Shown piece after piece: positions 25,006 through 37,795 of a DNA stretch of 64,000 nucleotides. Within the stretch, counting starts at the first letter, position 1. Every line of letters starts with the position of its first letter. This DNA is from Liolophura sinensis (lineage: Eukaryota; Mollusca; Polyplacophora; Chitonida; Chitonidae). The position numbers were made by a program, and so were the translations under genes. Where the stretch lies: positions 78,276,084 to 78,340,083 of the forward strand of contig NC_088300.1 of the NCBI RefSeq assembly GCF_032854445.1, in the 5' to 3' direction. Below the pieces are notes generated by a model, which saw only the letters and a program-made list of their open reading frames with translations, searched no databases and had not been told where the DNA came from.

Positions 25006-25934
25006 AAGCCGACAGCAATGGCGAATAAATACGATCTTTTTTTTTTCGAGAAATTTGTGACAGGCTGGCCACTACCTGAAGTACTCCCTTATTTTTAACT
25101 AGAGTTGTCTGGCCTTGTCGGGGAATATCAGTGGCTGATGTATGAGCTAGCACACACAGCACCGCACAAGGCTTCTTACTAATTACTCCCAGTTGTCTTG
25201 GGGAAGGTCCCCACCGGAAGCTGGGGTCGCTGTAATGTTTGTTGTCTAGCCTCTGCCACATATACCGACGCACAGCAAACACAAAACTGCAAGCAGAAAT
25301 ATCATCACCCAATCACAGCAGAGAACAGTCTGCCATTTCATATTACACAAAGGTCAGCGTCTAGCACATCATCCGGAGTTACGTACAGGACAGAGACTCA
25401 CATCCATTAATTGTCTGACATTGGAATACCTACATCACAGCTTCCAAGGAATCGTTCCACGAAAACCCAGAGCCGTCTTCAAAGAGCAGACAGCTAAAAG
25501 AAGTCTACTGCGGACTCCATTGTACCAAGAAAAGTGACGCAGTAAAAAAAAAAAAAAAAAAACCCAGCAAGCAGCCAAAGCTTAGAACACTGAAACAGCC
25601 ACCTCCAGCTGTGGCAACCTGAGTTTGGGCTTAGGTCGTAATTTTTGTCAGACGAGGTGTGGGAGTTTTGCCAGTCTTGTTTCTTTCACAAATAATACAA
25701 AGAATCACAACATTGAGACTAAAGCCAGGACAGCGACAGTGTTATGGATGACAAATGGTTACATGTAACGGTTGAATTCCGGCCTCTAGTCATTTTATCT
25801 CATGGTTTTATTCTAAATGTTCATGTATAAGAACACTTAACACTGGTCATGTTCATGAACAGCACTCATGTGTCAAATTCTCACACCATTAGCATTCCAT
25901 TCAGTATATACATACTCTATCTTGTTTGGCTTCT
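25006..25934. other. Unclassified DNA with a 19-A homopolymer
   Basis: A run of 19 A occurs at 25,544-25,562, with a T run near 25,037. The upstream sequence has no recognisable coding content, so I cannot decide between a retroposed transcript tail and slippage. Confidence 0.35.
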
Positions 25935-26072
25935 CTGGTCGTACGTGAGAAGGTCTACCAGCAACCTGCAGATAGTCTTGGGGTTTCCCCGGTTTCCTCT
26001 CACCTCTCAAGTGAAATATTCTTGAGTACGACGTATAACCCCAATCACATAAACAAATAAATAAATCTATCA
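25935..26072 (+). mobile_element. 5'-truncated Nin-like SINE
   Basis: GGTCGTACGTGAGAAGGTCT, CAGCAACCTGCAGATAGTC, AAATATTCTTGAGTACG and a terminal AAACAAATAAATAAAT match the full-length copy at 49.8-50.1 kb over its central and 3' parts. The tRNA head is absent. Confidence 0.8.
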
Positions 26073-29000
26073 TGTCTAGAGTAAGGGGTTAAATACTGAT
26101 TTCATGTAATGTATTGATGAGGATTGTCGAGGATTGTAGAGGATTGTAGTCTATTGCTGAGCAGAATATAGTTTTCGATGCTTGTAGCCCTTTTCAAGCA
26201 CTTTTCAAGGTGTCCGTTCACGGAGAAGTTAAACAAGGTGACGGCTGGATGTGTTATGGAGATTCACGGTAAATAAACTGTGTGTAGATCTCACAGACAT
26301 AAATCTTTACTGCTTGCCTACAGGTGTAGAACAAGCTTTGCAACAATCAAAGAATCAATGTCATTGGGCTCTGACTACAATGTTTGAGCTGTTCCTCTGT
26401 TCTGTGAACTACGACACCAAACTGAAGCCTGGCAGCATTAGTGGTTGTACCCAGTGTTCTAACCGTGTCTAAAATCCTGACAATTTCTGCTCACGCCTAA
26501 GGCAAACTAATGAGATCCTTTGACTTCATTTCGGACATTTATCCATCTCACAAGATGTTATGTATGGTCATCAAGGGAAACTGCCCACAGCAATGGTAGA
26601 GGTCAAGTCGAATCGTACAGTGTCATTACACCTCCATATTTCCACAAGCCTCGCCAAAGGCAGATCATTACAATCAATCTGTAGCTGGAATACTGGTGTC
26701 GCCATTGATGCCCAGAGATCAGCTCACTTGTGGACCATTGTCCTGCGGTAAACTGACCATGGCAATAGTGGAGTAAAGATCTCTACCTTTGACACCTCGG
26801 TCTAGTTAAACTGAGTGTAATCTGCCTTTGATTTGCTGCTAGTCACATCTTTGCGTCTCTGGGGGAGGGGGTGCAGTGAAGTTTGAGAAACTGGTGTAGG
26901 AACCAGTATCATTATCCTAATGATGTTTCACCCTGTCAGTTGTCTTGTATATCATTGCCTTGTCATGGAACTGACATGCACCCTTTCGATCTAGGTCGCA
27001 TTCTGGAATTAAATTCTCAGGTTGTACTCGGTCCCCTGGACAAATTATAGCCCATGTTATATCTGGCTATAATATCGACAGATTTATTGACATCAGTCTT
27101 CTCAGAATCGGTTTCTGCACAACCCGGCGACAATGGGTTGACTGTTTTGTGAGTTGTGGGTATTATCCTAGTGATACCTACCTACATGCAATTTTTAAAC
27201 AAAAAAGAGGAAAGAAAAGGAAAAACAATAAAATAGAAATAAAAAAAAAAAATTCGTGGTCACTTTGTGAATCACAAATATTCTTGTCCGATTGATTCAC
27301 AAAATCGGTCCCGCGGATTGAGAATATTTTATCATGATTTTGACAGAGCCAGATGAAGAATATATTACACATATGCATGTACGTCAACATCGTTATGGAC
27401 CACGGACGCGCTACGTTGTGAACTCCTAAAACTCCAGAAAAACTGGAATTAGTTTTAAAGTGATAAAGTCATAAAGCACAGAACCAATATAATATACCGA
27501 ACTGGTCCCGTACACGGTGCTATCTTCACCGAATGTCTAGGGCACATTCGGGCCTAATCCAGTTGGGCAGTCCATCCACTTGTAAGGTTTGTACAAAATG
27601 AAGTAAATGGACCTAGAAAGAACATCTGCCAGCCTTTAATTATTGTCTCTGACGGCGGCACGACTTCGGCCTGGGTTCGCAGCAATTCGCCGAAACTACC
27701 AAAGCCTCTGCCCAATTACCCTACCCAGGCATACCAGTGGATTTGCTCAAGCATTTACAATGCCGATAAGGCGGGTATGATACAGTCTATAACGCAAAGA
27801 AACGTTTTCTGGATATATAGGTTTCGCTGCAGCCCAGACCAAGCATTAACTCTTCCAGGTTTTTCACCCCCGTCCACTTTTCACTTGCCGCACTAACGTC
27901 ATATTTGTCCGTGTATGCATAACTAACTATAGCTTATCTAGTCCACAGAACTGTCCTCGTAAAGAACAAAATCTGTCTGTTCGGCTGATTCACTGCATCA
28001 AACCGGCTGATTCGGCAACAAGACGTGTCCATTCAGCTATTTCACTTAACTTATCCACTTTTTCACCTGTCTAACTGCCTGAATCGGAATTTTTGCAAAA
28101 TGAATTTCTCTTACCGATATTCCTTTCAGTCATTGATATTCATCAGATCATGATACATCTTCATGGATTTACGTCCTATATTCATCAAACTTTTGTAAGT
28201 GAAACAACAATACCAGAAAAATTTGCAGCAGGCCAACAATGTCTCTCTCATAAATAATGTTAAATGATTTGCATACTTGGCAAATTTAAATACTGGAATC
28301 CGTATAAAACATGTAACTATCAAAATGGCTCCTGGGAAACGCAACAAGCTGAATTTAACCCAGTAAACAATAGATTTATTTTCCAGCACGATTTACAGCC
28401 AGCCCATGGAATGAGCCTGTGAGAAAGCAGCCATGAAAACCTTGACACATGCTGACCGGCAAAATCCGAACCTTCCTGTGCCAGGTGCTGGGAGAAGTCC
28501 CTTGCAACACTGCCTGACACATGTTTTATCTCGCCAAGAATTTAAACTTTCATCCATATTTTTTATTATTTTCATACAAAGTATCTGGCAGCGGAGAAAA
28601 GACTTTACTCACTAAAATACACAGTAAAGATTTTACACCGTAATATACACAGAAAATTTTTATACCTGATGCATTTTCGCCATATAAAAGAAAACACACT
28701 GCTGTATCAATTTACATACACCAAAATGAAGTAAGTTCCTACAACAGAATTAACTTTCTATCCTGGCATCTGACAGAAAACAGCGCGCTTTTTATACTGG
28801 TTGGGATGCCGACCGATATTTTAAACGACAACAAAACTTCCTGCAGGCAATGGACGACCTTCTTGGAATTATTTTTCCGATGTCGCTAAATATCGCGTTT
28901 CAGACAAGGCAACATATTATTCTTAAGAGAAAGGAACATTGAGGTGAGCTTGGGCCCTGTGTGGTAATCTCACACTAATGTGGGCGGCCCATATTTGGCC

Positions 29001-30289
29001 CTAATTGCTACAAACCCTTTCGCGTGTAGTATATACAGGGAATCCACGCCTCCATGAGTAACAAATTATCTTGAAACTTTAAGAAACTAACACTAGGGTT
29101 CTTACAACCGTCTGCGGAGCAATAAACCATTTCTGAGAGAAATTTAAGATTGTTGTGGCTTTGGTTGATTTTCTAATACTGAACTAAATGACGCGGCCCT
29201 CGTCAGCCGGTGAAGTTTTGACTTTGAGTATAATACATTTCGGATTTATGTGCCCATTTTTCTTTTTACAGTTTTATTACTTCGTTGTGACAATACAAAC
29301 AAGGTTATCTGCGCATGGTATATGACAAAACTGGACACTGTTTATATCCTAATTCAGTGAAAGATTTAGGCAGAACGCTGTTGACAAAGTACAACACGCT
29401 GTTCTACATGCAGGGTTTATTAACAGTCGGCCCGCGGACTACCACGCTCCGCAATCCGCCACTTAAGTCAGAGGAGGGGGCGAATAAGTGTATTAAGAGT
29501 AGAATCCGAATTCCAGTAGGCCACTACGCTGAACGGCTGTCTCCCGTAAGGCTTTAATACCAGCATTGTGTTCGTGTTCGTCGATGGGTTTGTCAATAAC
29601 ATCAGCCGCAGCTTTCAGTGTTTACTCACAATCGTGCCTACATTTTTCAAGAACGCTAAGCAGATTATGTTCTTGATCGGTCACGTGACAAGGGCACGGA
29701 TCGATTAAGTATTCAGTAGGTTTGACCTTGCGCATTACCGAAATCTTATAATAGAGCTGTGGGCTGCATACATCTGCTGAATATCAGGCTTGATTTATGG
29801 CTAAAATGAGGAATTTAATAAGACACCAACGCATTTGCGTGAAATGGGACATAGAACACTTAAACTAATTGAACGTAGTTAAAAAGGATGCCCATGTGCA
29901 AAAACTACTCTCTCACAACGGAATATCACTTTTCTTTTCAGTTTCTTGTTTTTTTTTATTTTACATTGCCTTATTGACGTTTGATGAAGTGTGAATTTGC
30001 GTCAAACCTTTCATTCAGGAATGCATGATTAGTTGATGTTAATTCCAGGAACTCAAAAGGATATGTTAATTAAGCTGAAAACCTGAAAGATTGCAGACAG
30101 CCAGAAATGCGGGAACGAGGGAAAGTTCGCAATACCTTACACACTGTATTCTGACCAGCCTGTTCATATGAGACTACATGCTGCACGGATTCACCCGAAT
30201 TGTAGTATTCCATTAAACAGGTCGCAGGCTGATGTCGCCAGAAGGAGTTAACCAACAAACAACATTAGAAGAAAGGTGGTTTTTCATGT
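26073..30289. other. About 4.2 kb without recognisable genes or arrays
   Basis: This is the longest stretch free of tandem repeats in the left part of the window. Open frames stay below 90 codons, and those on opposite strands overlap (28,320-28,615). I see no exon with a recognisable domain. If a host gene crosses the window, this stretch is as likely as any to be its intron. Confidence 0.4.
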
Positions 30290-30485
30290 GTCGTGTCTGT
30301 ATACTGTATTGCGATGGGTTGTCATGTCTGCATGCTGTGGCTGGGTGGGGTGTCACGTGTTGTTTCTGTATGCTCTACTGCGGTGGGTTGTCATGTCTCT
30401 TTTGTGAATACCGTATTGCGGTTGACTATGATGTCTTGTGGACTGTGGGATGTATATACTGTGTCGCTGTGCCTTGTGTCTACAG
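30290..30485 (+). repeat. Diverged block of the 42-bp minisatellite
   Basis: Three to four degenerate copies of the unit found at 30,795-31,205 (GTCTGTATACTGTATTGCGA, TGGGTTGTCATGTCTGCATG), separated from it by 300 bp of other sequence. Confidence 0.65.
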
Positions 30486-30599
30486 ACTGTGATGGGGTGG
30501 CCATGAAGCTTTCCACGGTATACGCTCCTCGGCCTATGCCGCCATGTTGAGCAGCAACGCGCATGTCTTGCTTCTAAATAGTGTATGAACGTACAATGT

Positions 30600-30660
30600 A
30601 TGGTGGCGGTGCGGTGGGGAGGTGGGGGGAGGGTTGGTGGTTGTGTGGTAGCAGGTTGGT
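30600..30660 (+). other. G-rich tract, possible G-quadruplex
   Basis: A strongly G-biased 60 bp that includes GGTGGGGGGAGGGTTGG and no C run. It lies between the two blocks of the 42-bp minisatellite. Confidence 0.4.
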
Positions 30661-30794
30661 GTATATTATTTTCGCGACACTGTGCGATAACAAAGAGAAT
30701 CGGCCTGGACCTTCGTTGAGTACGAAATTAACACTGTAAGCATCGAGACTCCAAGGACGCTAGGACAGTATAAAAAAAGGAGTTGGAGTCTTTC

Positions 30795-31205
30795 GGGGTT
30801 AGTGTCTGTACACCGTGCTGCGGTGTCTTGTCATGCATGTCTTGTGTCTGTATACCTTGCTGTGGTGTCTTGTCATGCATATCTTGTGTCTATATACTGG
30901 GCTGTGGTGTCTTGTCATGCATGTCTAGTGTATGTATACCTACTACTGTGGCTTGCCATGCATGTCTTGTGTTTATATACCGCGCTACGTTGTCTTGTCA
31001 TGCATGTCTTGTGTTTATATACTGTGTTGCGGTGTTTTGTCATGCATGTCTTGTGTCTGTCTACCTTGTTGTGGCGTCTTGTCATGCATGTCTTGTGTTT
31101 TATATACGGTACTACGTTGTCTTGTCATGCATGTCTTGTTTTTATATGCTGTGCTACAGTGTCTTGTTTTGCATGTCTTGTGTTTATACACTATGCTACA
31201 AGAAA
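30795..31205 (+). repeat. Minisatellite, 42-bp unit, about 10 copies
   Basis: The unit is TGTCTTGTCATGCATGTCTT, then GTGTCTGTATACCTTGCTGT. The word TGTCATGCAT recurs at 30,829 and 30,871, exactly 42 bp apart. Because 42 is divisible by three, all three plus-strand phases stay open with Cys-rich repeats; I do not call a gene. Confidence 0.9.
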
Positions 31206-31689
31206 AAATAAACCGTGTTGGAGTATCTGTAGGTCCTATCATAGCACGACCCCCTGGCACATGTGTTTCTCGTTCAAGGCTATGTTTTATTAAGGTACAT
31301 ATCCTTCTACGCATGCTTTAACCTTCAAAAGAGTAGATTCAGAAAAGATTCAGTAAGGCATCTTTCCTTTGTACAACTCGCTGATTAATTTATGAAATGT
31401 TAACGGCGAATCATCAAATTTCAATGACGTTCGAAGAGATCGTAACCGCCAATAGCAAAAAATAACCATCAAATCAGAGTCAACTGAAAATCAGATTACC
31501 AAAGTGTTATTCCATCTCAAGTATTTCTGAAACATCTATTAATTCTAGAACTGTTTTCTTCATTTGGAATTTACCGCGGAGCTGGGCTTACGGGTGTCAA
31601 GTCATGATATATCGTGTTCTCCCATGTAAAACTCCGCTCTTAGGGGAATTTGAAGCCGTGCATGGAGATTAGTAAACCATGTACCCTCA
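31206..31689. other. Unclassified DNA
   Basis: Nothing recognisable between two arrays. Confidence 0.35.
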
Positions 31690-32605
31690 AGCCGTGTATT
31701 TTTACACCAATTGCACCCTAGTATGAAGCCGCGTACATTTGTGTTTTGTGGCATAGCACAATTATATATGGGCCTCAAGCCGCGTACACCTGTGTTTGGT
31801 TGTATGGCACAGTTATATACCGGCCTCAAGTCGTGTACGTGTAACCTGTGTTTTGTGGCATTGCACAGTTATATACCGGCCTCAAGCCGTGTACACCTGT
31901 GTTTTGTGGTATAGCACAATTATATACCGGCCTCAAGCCGCGTACACCTGTGTTTGGTTGTATGGCACAGTTATATACCGGCCTCAAGTCGTGTACGTGT
32001 AACCTGTGTTTTGTGGCATTGCACAGTTATATACCGGCCTCAAGCCGTGTACACCTGTGTTTTGTGGTATAGCACAATTATATACCGGCCTCAAGCCGCG
32101 TACACCTGTGTTTGGTTGTATGGCACAGTTATATACCGGCCTCAAGTCGTGTACGTGTAACCTGTGTTTTGTGGTATTGCACAGTTATATACCGGCCTCA
32201 AGCCGTGTACACCTGTGTTTTGTGGTATAGCACAATTATATACCGGCCTCAAGCTGCGTACACCTGTGTTTGGTTGTATGGCACAGTTATATACCGGCCT
32301 CAAGCCGTGTACGTGTAACCTGTGTTTTGTGGTATTGCACAGTTATATACCGGCCTCAAGCCGTGTACACCTGTGTTTTGTGGTACTGCACAGTTATATA
32401 CCTGCTTCAAGCTGTGTACACATGTGTTTTGTGGTATTGCACAGTTATATACCGGCCTCAAGCGGTGTACACCTGTGTTTTGTGGTATAACACAGTTATA
32501 TACCGGCTTCAAGCTGTGTACACCTGTGTTTTGTGGTATTGCACAGTTATATACCGGCCTCAAGCCGTGTATTCGTGTGTTCTTATATCACATACAGGTT
32601 AAAAC
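31690..32605 (+). repeat. Minisatellite, ~52-bp unit, about 17 copies, 158-bp higher-order repeat
   Basis: The base unit contains CACAGTTATATACCGGCCTC, AAGCCGTGTACACCTGTGTT and TTGTGGTATAG. Between about 31,796 and 32,330 a three-unit block repeats at exactly 158 bp (equivalent points at 31,796, 31,954, 32,112 and 32,270). One unit type per block carries GTGTACGTGTAACCTG. The right third reverts to monomeric 52-53-bp copies. Confidence 0.95.
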
Positions 32606-33904
32606 AGTGTACTCAATTTGAATATAGGCCTCAACACATGTACTTGCCGCGGGTCGTCGCTAAGGTGTTTCATTTCGATGGCTAGGACACACAGAGAGCA
32701 GGTCACAATATCGTCAGTATCAAGATTTGGTATATATATGTACTTGGGGTTTTATGTCACACTTGATGATGACCCAAAAGTTTGGGTGAGTTCAGATTTT
32801 AGTGTCGATCCTTAAGCCAATTCATCAAAAGCTTAACATGTGTTATATGTTCTTAAAAGCTTCTTCACCTTCTTCTATACATGACGGACTGGTATGAAAA
32901 TCAACAACGACACCCACAGCAGAGAGGACATGCAAAACACGTCCTTTAAATATCCCAAAACGCTAACTATTCCGAGCATTGTATCTCAGGTCAATCCTCT
33001 GAAGTATACTGTGAAGGATGTATGACTAATGACATCAATGTTTTGTTGAAATTATATTTTAAATGGACAACAAAAGGAATAATTCCTCAATTTAAAGTTA
33101 CTTTTCTCAGAAGAAATCATTTAAATTTCATAATGTTTCTAAAGCTATTAAAGCATTATCTTATCATTCAAAGGGTAGTCGAACAAATCCATGCAGTAGT
33201 TCGAGACAATCGCGTGTACGCCAAAAGGAATGTCGTTCAGTGTGGTATAAAGCTTCTTTCCTATGTCGAGTTCATCAAAGATATTAACATTAAGACTACC
33301 ATAACACTGTTCATTAGGTACGCCTTCCCCAATGTACCTACCTTCGTGTAGCTAATGTACGCTTATTCAGCTACAAACACTTTCTGAAGCATCAAATGTA
33401 GTATCAGAATGAACACCATGGTTTGATAGACTGATATTTCCTTCAGACTTTTTTGCGCTATGTTGATGACAAAAAGGCGCAATTTTATTCCCGTTGGATT
33501 TCCATGCCATAGGTTAAAAAGATTTAGCTTAGAGCCCTTCAACCTGTTGAGATTAGAATGGATACATTTGTAGTAAAAGTGGATTCATTCACACAAATAG
33601 CCCTATCAACAGTGGTTGAATCAGTGGTATAATGCGGAATAATTCTGGAGGTGCCATCAATGTATATGATGTATTGGCTGAGATAAATTCCTGACGTGTG
33701 AGACATGGGTTGTATTCTGTTACTAGGATATGAAAAAAGAGTCACAACAGTTAACCTCGGTCACAAAGGAATTGCCGCGCAATAATTGCTCCAAACTGAA
33801 GGGTAAGACAATGATATGGTCAAACCATGAAGCGAAATTTCCAACGGATACAAGAACAAAGCAGCCGACAGGTTTGGTCAGACACTCAAGAATCCGAGTG
33901 CAAT
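32606..33904. other. Unclassified DNA
   Basis: A 109-codon plus-strand frame (33,022-33,351) has no recognisable domain or splice context. Nothing else is visible. Confidence 0.35.
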
Positions 33905-34155
33905 ATCTACGACTGTTCGACCGTGTAGTGGCTGACAGGATACGACAGAGCTTTGATTACGACTGTTCGCCCATGTAGTGGCTGACAGGATACGACAGAG
34001 CTTTGATTACGACTGTTCGCCCATGTAGTGGCTGACAGGATACGACAGAGCTTTGATTACAACTGTTCGCCCATGTAGTGGCTGACAGGATACGACAGAG
34101 CTTTGATTACGACTGTTCGCCCATGTAGTGGCTGACAGGATACGACAGAGGTTTG
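33905..34155 (+). repeat. Minisatellite, exactly 50-bp unit, 5 near-identical copies
   Basis: GACTGTTCGCCCATGTAGTG, then GCTGACAGGATACGACAGAG and CTTTGATTAC, repeats at exactly 50 bp (33,961, 34,011 and so on) with only single differences. This is probably a recent array. Confidence 0.92.
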
Positions 34156-34359
34156 AAATTATCCACAAGGCTCCAACTGCCACGACAAAACTAATTCGCT
34201 TGAGTTGCCATAAAACGTGATATGAACTCAGGTTGAAAACACTAGAATGACGAAATCATACGACCATAGAGGGAAACACTTACCACTAAGTGAAGTGAAC
34301 CTGCAAAAATAAAGCATACATCGCCCTGAATTCATCATGGCCTAAAGTTTGGTTCAGAT

Positions 34360-34960
34360 ATCCTCAACTCTGCTCATGACAGTCCAAGTATCCTATACTC
34401 CTTCTCACGCTTCCTATAGCTGTGGCATCCTATATCTACACTCATGACAGTCCAGGTATCCCATACTCCTTCTAACGCTTCCTACAGCTGTGGCATCCTA
34501 TAACTACACTCATGACAGTCCACGTATCCCATACTCCTTCTCACGCTTCCTATAGCTGTGGCATCCTATAACTAAACTCACGACAGTCAAAGTTCCCGAT
34601 ACTCCTTCAAACGCTTCCTACAGCTGTGGCATCCTATAACTACACTCACGACAGTCAAAGTATCCCATACTCTTTCTCACGCTTCCTATAGCTGTGGCAT
34701 CTTATAACTACACTCACGACAGTCCAGGTATCCTATACTCCTTCTAACGCTTCCTACAGCTGTGGCATCCTATAACTACACTCACGACAGTCCAGGTATC
34801 CCATGCTTCCTATAGCTGTGGCATCCTATAACTAAACTCACTACAGTCAAAGTATCCCATACTCCTTCTAACGCTTCCTACAGCTGTGGCATCCTATAAC
34901 TACACTCACGACAGCCAAGGTATCCCATACTTCTTCTCACGCTCCCTACAGCTGTGGCAC
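34360..34960 (+). repeat. Minisatellite, ~68-70-bp unit, about 8 copies
   Basis: The unit contains CACTCATGACAGTCCAGGTA, TCCCATACTCCTTCTCACGC and TTCCTATAGCTGTGGCATCC. One copy near 34,800 lacks about 15 bp. Confidence 0.85.
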
Positions 34961-35265
34961 AGACGGCATCCAGGCATCCTATATCTCTACTCACCATGGT
35001 CCAGGCATCCTACATCCGATATCCAGCGTCGCTACTCATGACGGCTGTGGCATCCTGCATCTCTACTTACGACGGATGTTGCATCGTGTATGTTTACTCA
35101 CGACAGCTACGGCATCCTGCGCATTTCTGCTCACGACGGCCGTGAAACCTTGCATCTCTACTCACGACGTCCCAAGCATCCTGCATCTGTACTCGTGACG
35201 CTCAGGTATCCTGCATCTCTACTCACGACGGCCCTACTACTGAGGCATCATGCGCATTTGTTCTA
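34961..35265 (+). repeat. Degenerate continuation of the previous array with shorter units
   Basis: The words CATCCTGCATCTCTACTCAC and GACGGC recur irregularly and share CACGACGG and GGCATCCT with the 70-bp array. This is probably a diverged edge. Confidence 0.6.
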
Positions 35266-35339
35266 GATCGTGGGTCCTAGCCTAGTCTATGGTGTCGACA
35301 CGTTGGTTGACAAAGTAACCATTAAGTAGGCCTGTATCC

Positions 35340-35790
35340 TTTGAACAAAGTGTATGGACAGAGGGACAACAGTAAAAACTGTATTGATAGAGGGACAACA
35401 CAAAAAACTGTATGGATAGAGGGACAACACAAAAAACTGTATGGATAGAGGAACAACACAACAAACCGTGTGAACAGAGGGGCAATGGAACAAACCATGT
35501 TGATAGACGTACAAAAGAAAAATCTGTATGGATAGTGCGACAGCAGAACAAACTGTATGGATAGTGCGACAGCAGAACAAGCTGTATGGATAGTGCGACA
35601 GCAGAACAAACTGTATGGATACTGCCACAGCAGAACAAACTGTATGGATAGTGCGACAGCAGAACAAACTGTATGGATACTGCCACAGCAGAACAAACTG
35701 TATGGATAGTGCGACAGCAGCACAACAGAACAAATTGTGTGGACAGTTTTACGAAAGAAGAAATTGTATTGCTAGAGCTCCAACAGAACG
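35340..35790 (-). repeat. Minisatellite, 29-bp unit, about 15 copies
   Basis: The unit is ACTGTATGGATAGTGCGACA followed by GCAGAACAA. The central copies are homogeneous and alternate ATAGTGCGACA with ATACTGCCACA. Minus-strand frames of up to 148 codons are repeat products. Confidence 0.9.
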
Positions 35791-36200
35791 AACTGTGTGT
35801 ATTTATCTTGTCTTCTGCTATCTGTCTTCGCCAGTTTTTTTCTGCAGATTATTGGTTGACAATAACATATCTGCCCAGCGTTGATTTTCACTGACAGACA
35901 ACACTGAGGGGGAAATACGGCAGAGATGAAAACGGCTGTCATGACTTTTGTGCATAAAGGATAGCAGCTTTAATGGTTCTCAGCAGCTCCCTTGTAGGTT
36001 GTTACTCATAATTCCAGGGTTACTTTCATGCAACTTCACTTTTATGTTGAAAAGATCAACTGTCATGAATTACAACATTAGATCTTGGACAAGACACAAC
36101 ATGGATATCTTACCTATCTATTGAGTTTGCCCTGTGAATCAGTCACTTGGTTCTCCGTATATCCACACAGGTAATTCAGTATAACATTCCTTCCCAGCTA
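35791..36200. other. Unclassified DNA
   Basis: Nothing recognisable. Confidence 0.3.
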
Positions 36201-36209
36201 CAACATCTA

Positions 36210-36640
36210 TGGCGTTAAATGCGGCGCAGCCTGGCCTGTGCGTGAAGTAGAGTTCCCCCTTTATCAGTGCATCAGCATGCAGTCTCAGGAAAAAGGTTCA
36301 ACAGAACTACTGGCGGGTGTTTCCGTAAAGTTCTGAGAAACCCTTCCGCCAGCAGGTTACACACATGTAGGCAAGACCAGGAAGATGTGAGTAAAATCCA
36401 CAGCGGGTCGAGAACTCTAGCCTCCGCCAAGCGACACTGGCGGATTCTAGGTGTTCTGGCCGATCAGTGCGATTGAAGTGGTCGGCGAGCAGAGAAGTGG
36501 TAGATTCCTCAGCACACTGACATGGACGGAGCAATGTGGTGCGGGACTAGCCTACTGCAGTCCGTCAGTCGCCTCGGCTTCGAGAGAGCGATCGATGGAA
36601 GCATTTCCACCAGGCGCCGGTGGCACGGTACGGATAGGAA
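36210..36640. promoter_or_regulatory. CpG-enriched segment, possible promoter or first-exon region
   Basis: CpG dinucleotides are clearly denser here than in the flanks, for example CCGTCAGTCGCCTCGGCTTC and GAGAGCGATCGATGG near 36,561-36,596. A GTGAGTAAA donor-like word lies near 36,387. Open frames on both strands are short and without recognisable domains. CpG density alone is weak evidence in invertebrates with mosaic methylation. Confidence 0.22.
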
Positions 36641-37089
36641 TATATCTGTCACGTCACACTAACATATACTTTATTACATAACGCTTTTGTATGAGGTGCC
36701 TTCGCATTGGCCTTACGATAAGGTGGAGACGTCTTTACTGGATACCGACAGGCTTAATGAATCTACGTATATCATATCTCTGACTGACCCTTCCCAATTA
36801 CTCTCCGCTACACCAGACATACCCACAAAGAGCGTATAAACGTTATCTGATGGATCATTTACATGATTACATTATTTATAGACTGGTGACACTCACCCGC
36901 CGCCGTTTACATCCGCTGTTTAGCTTTCATTTTGATCAGAAAATCTTGAAAGCAAACTGAAATAGTTACCAGTGCTAGCTGAGAGTTCAACACCAAATGT
37001 TGTCCACAGGATATTTACATCTTTGTCTGATCGTCGGTTCAGAACCCGTGGTAGTCCCCGCTATATCTAAAACACTTGAATTAACGTAT

Positions 37090-37400
37090 GTATGCTTGGG
37101 TTTTTACGTCGTACTTAGCATTTGTTAGCGACGAGCGGTCATTCGCTCTGTTTTCTTGTGACAGGACGAATCCATGCAGCCAAAGCACTGCTGCCATTGA
37201 AGTATCATGCCGCAGACGCCAAGCCTAGTACTCCACCAAGTCGAATTCTACTGACAACTGGTGTCGTTCCCTTGCTCTAACCTACATGGTAATAGGAGAT
37301 ATAGCCCGGACACAAATACGGACGATCAGGTGGTTTGAGCCGATCCGGGTTTGATCCAAGATATCTAGTACGCTCTAACCCTTAAAATTAATCGGTGCTA
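37090..37400 (-). mobile_element. V-SINE/RUDI-like SINE, minus strand
   Basis: Read on the minus strand it has a tRNA-like head (GGGTTAGAGCGTAC as A-box region, GGATCAAACCC as B-box) near 37,340-37,390. A body follows and ends at about 37,095 with AAGTACGACGTAAAAACCC and CATACATACG. The body, including GTGACAGGACGAATCCATGC on the plus strand, matches copies at 41.1 kb and 47.9 kb. Confidence 0.65.
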
Positions 37401-37444
37401 TATCCAGAAAGTGTACCGGTAAGTGGAAACCAGGGTCATACTGA

Positions 37445-37795
37445 TACTTGGAAAACATGGTGTACAAATATCAATATGATCTTGGTGTCTTTGTATCAGT
37501 ATGATCTCGGTTTCCATGTATCCGTATGATCTGCTGCAGGTGCCCAAGTGTCAATATAGACTCTTGGTGTCTTTTGTATCAGTATGATCTCGGTTTCCAT
37601 GTATCCGTATGATCTGCGGCAGGTGCCCAAGTGTCAATATAGACTCTTGGTGTCTTTTGTATCAGTATGATCTCGGTTTCCATGTATCCGTATGATCTGC
37701 TGCAGGTGCCCAAGTGTCAATATAGACTCTTGGTGTCTTTGCATTAGCATGATCTCGGTGTTCAAGTATCATACTCATCATACTGATACAAAGAC
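37445..37795 (-). repeat. 83-bp tandem repeat, 3-4 copies, inverted relative to the following array
   Basis: AAGTGTCAATATAGACTCTT recurs at 37,546, 37,629 and 37,712, exactly 83 bp apart. Each unit contains GTATCAGTATGATCTCGG, the reverse complement of the core word of the 50-bp array that starts at about 37,790. Confidence 0.85.

Noticed and set aside
25200-25562. Processed pseudogene ending in the 19-A run
   Set aside because: No coding similarity is recognisable upstream and no flanking duplication was found.
33022-33351. 109-codon plus-strand frame in non-repetitive DNA
   Set aside because: No recognised domain, AT-rich lysine/isoleucine-biased composition and no flanking exon signals. 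It is compatible with chance.
35282-35733. Three overlapping ~140-codon minus-strand frames
   Set aside because: They are products of the 29-bp array in all three phases.
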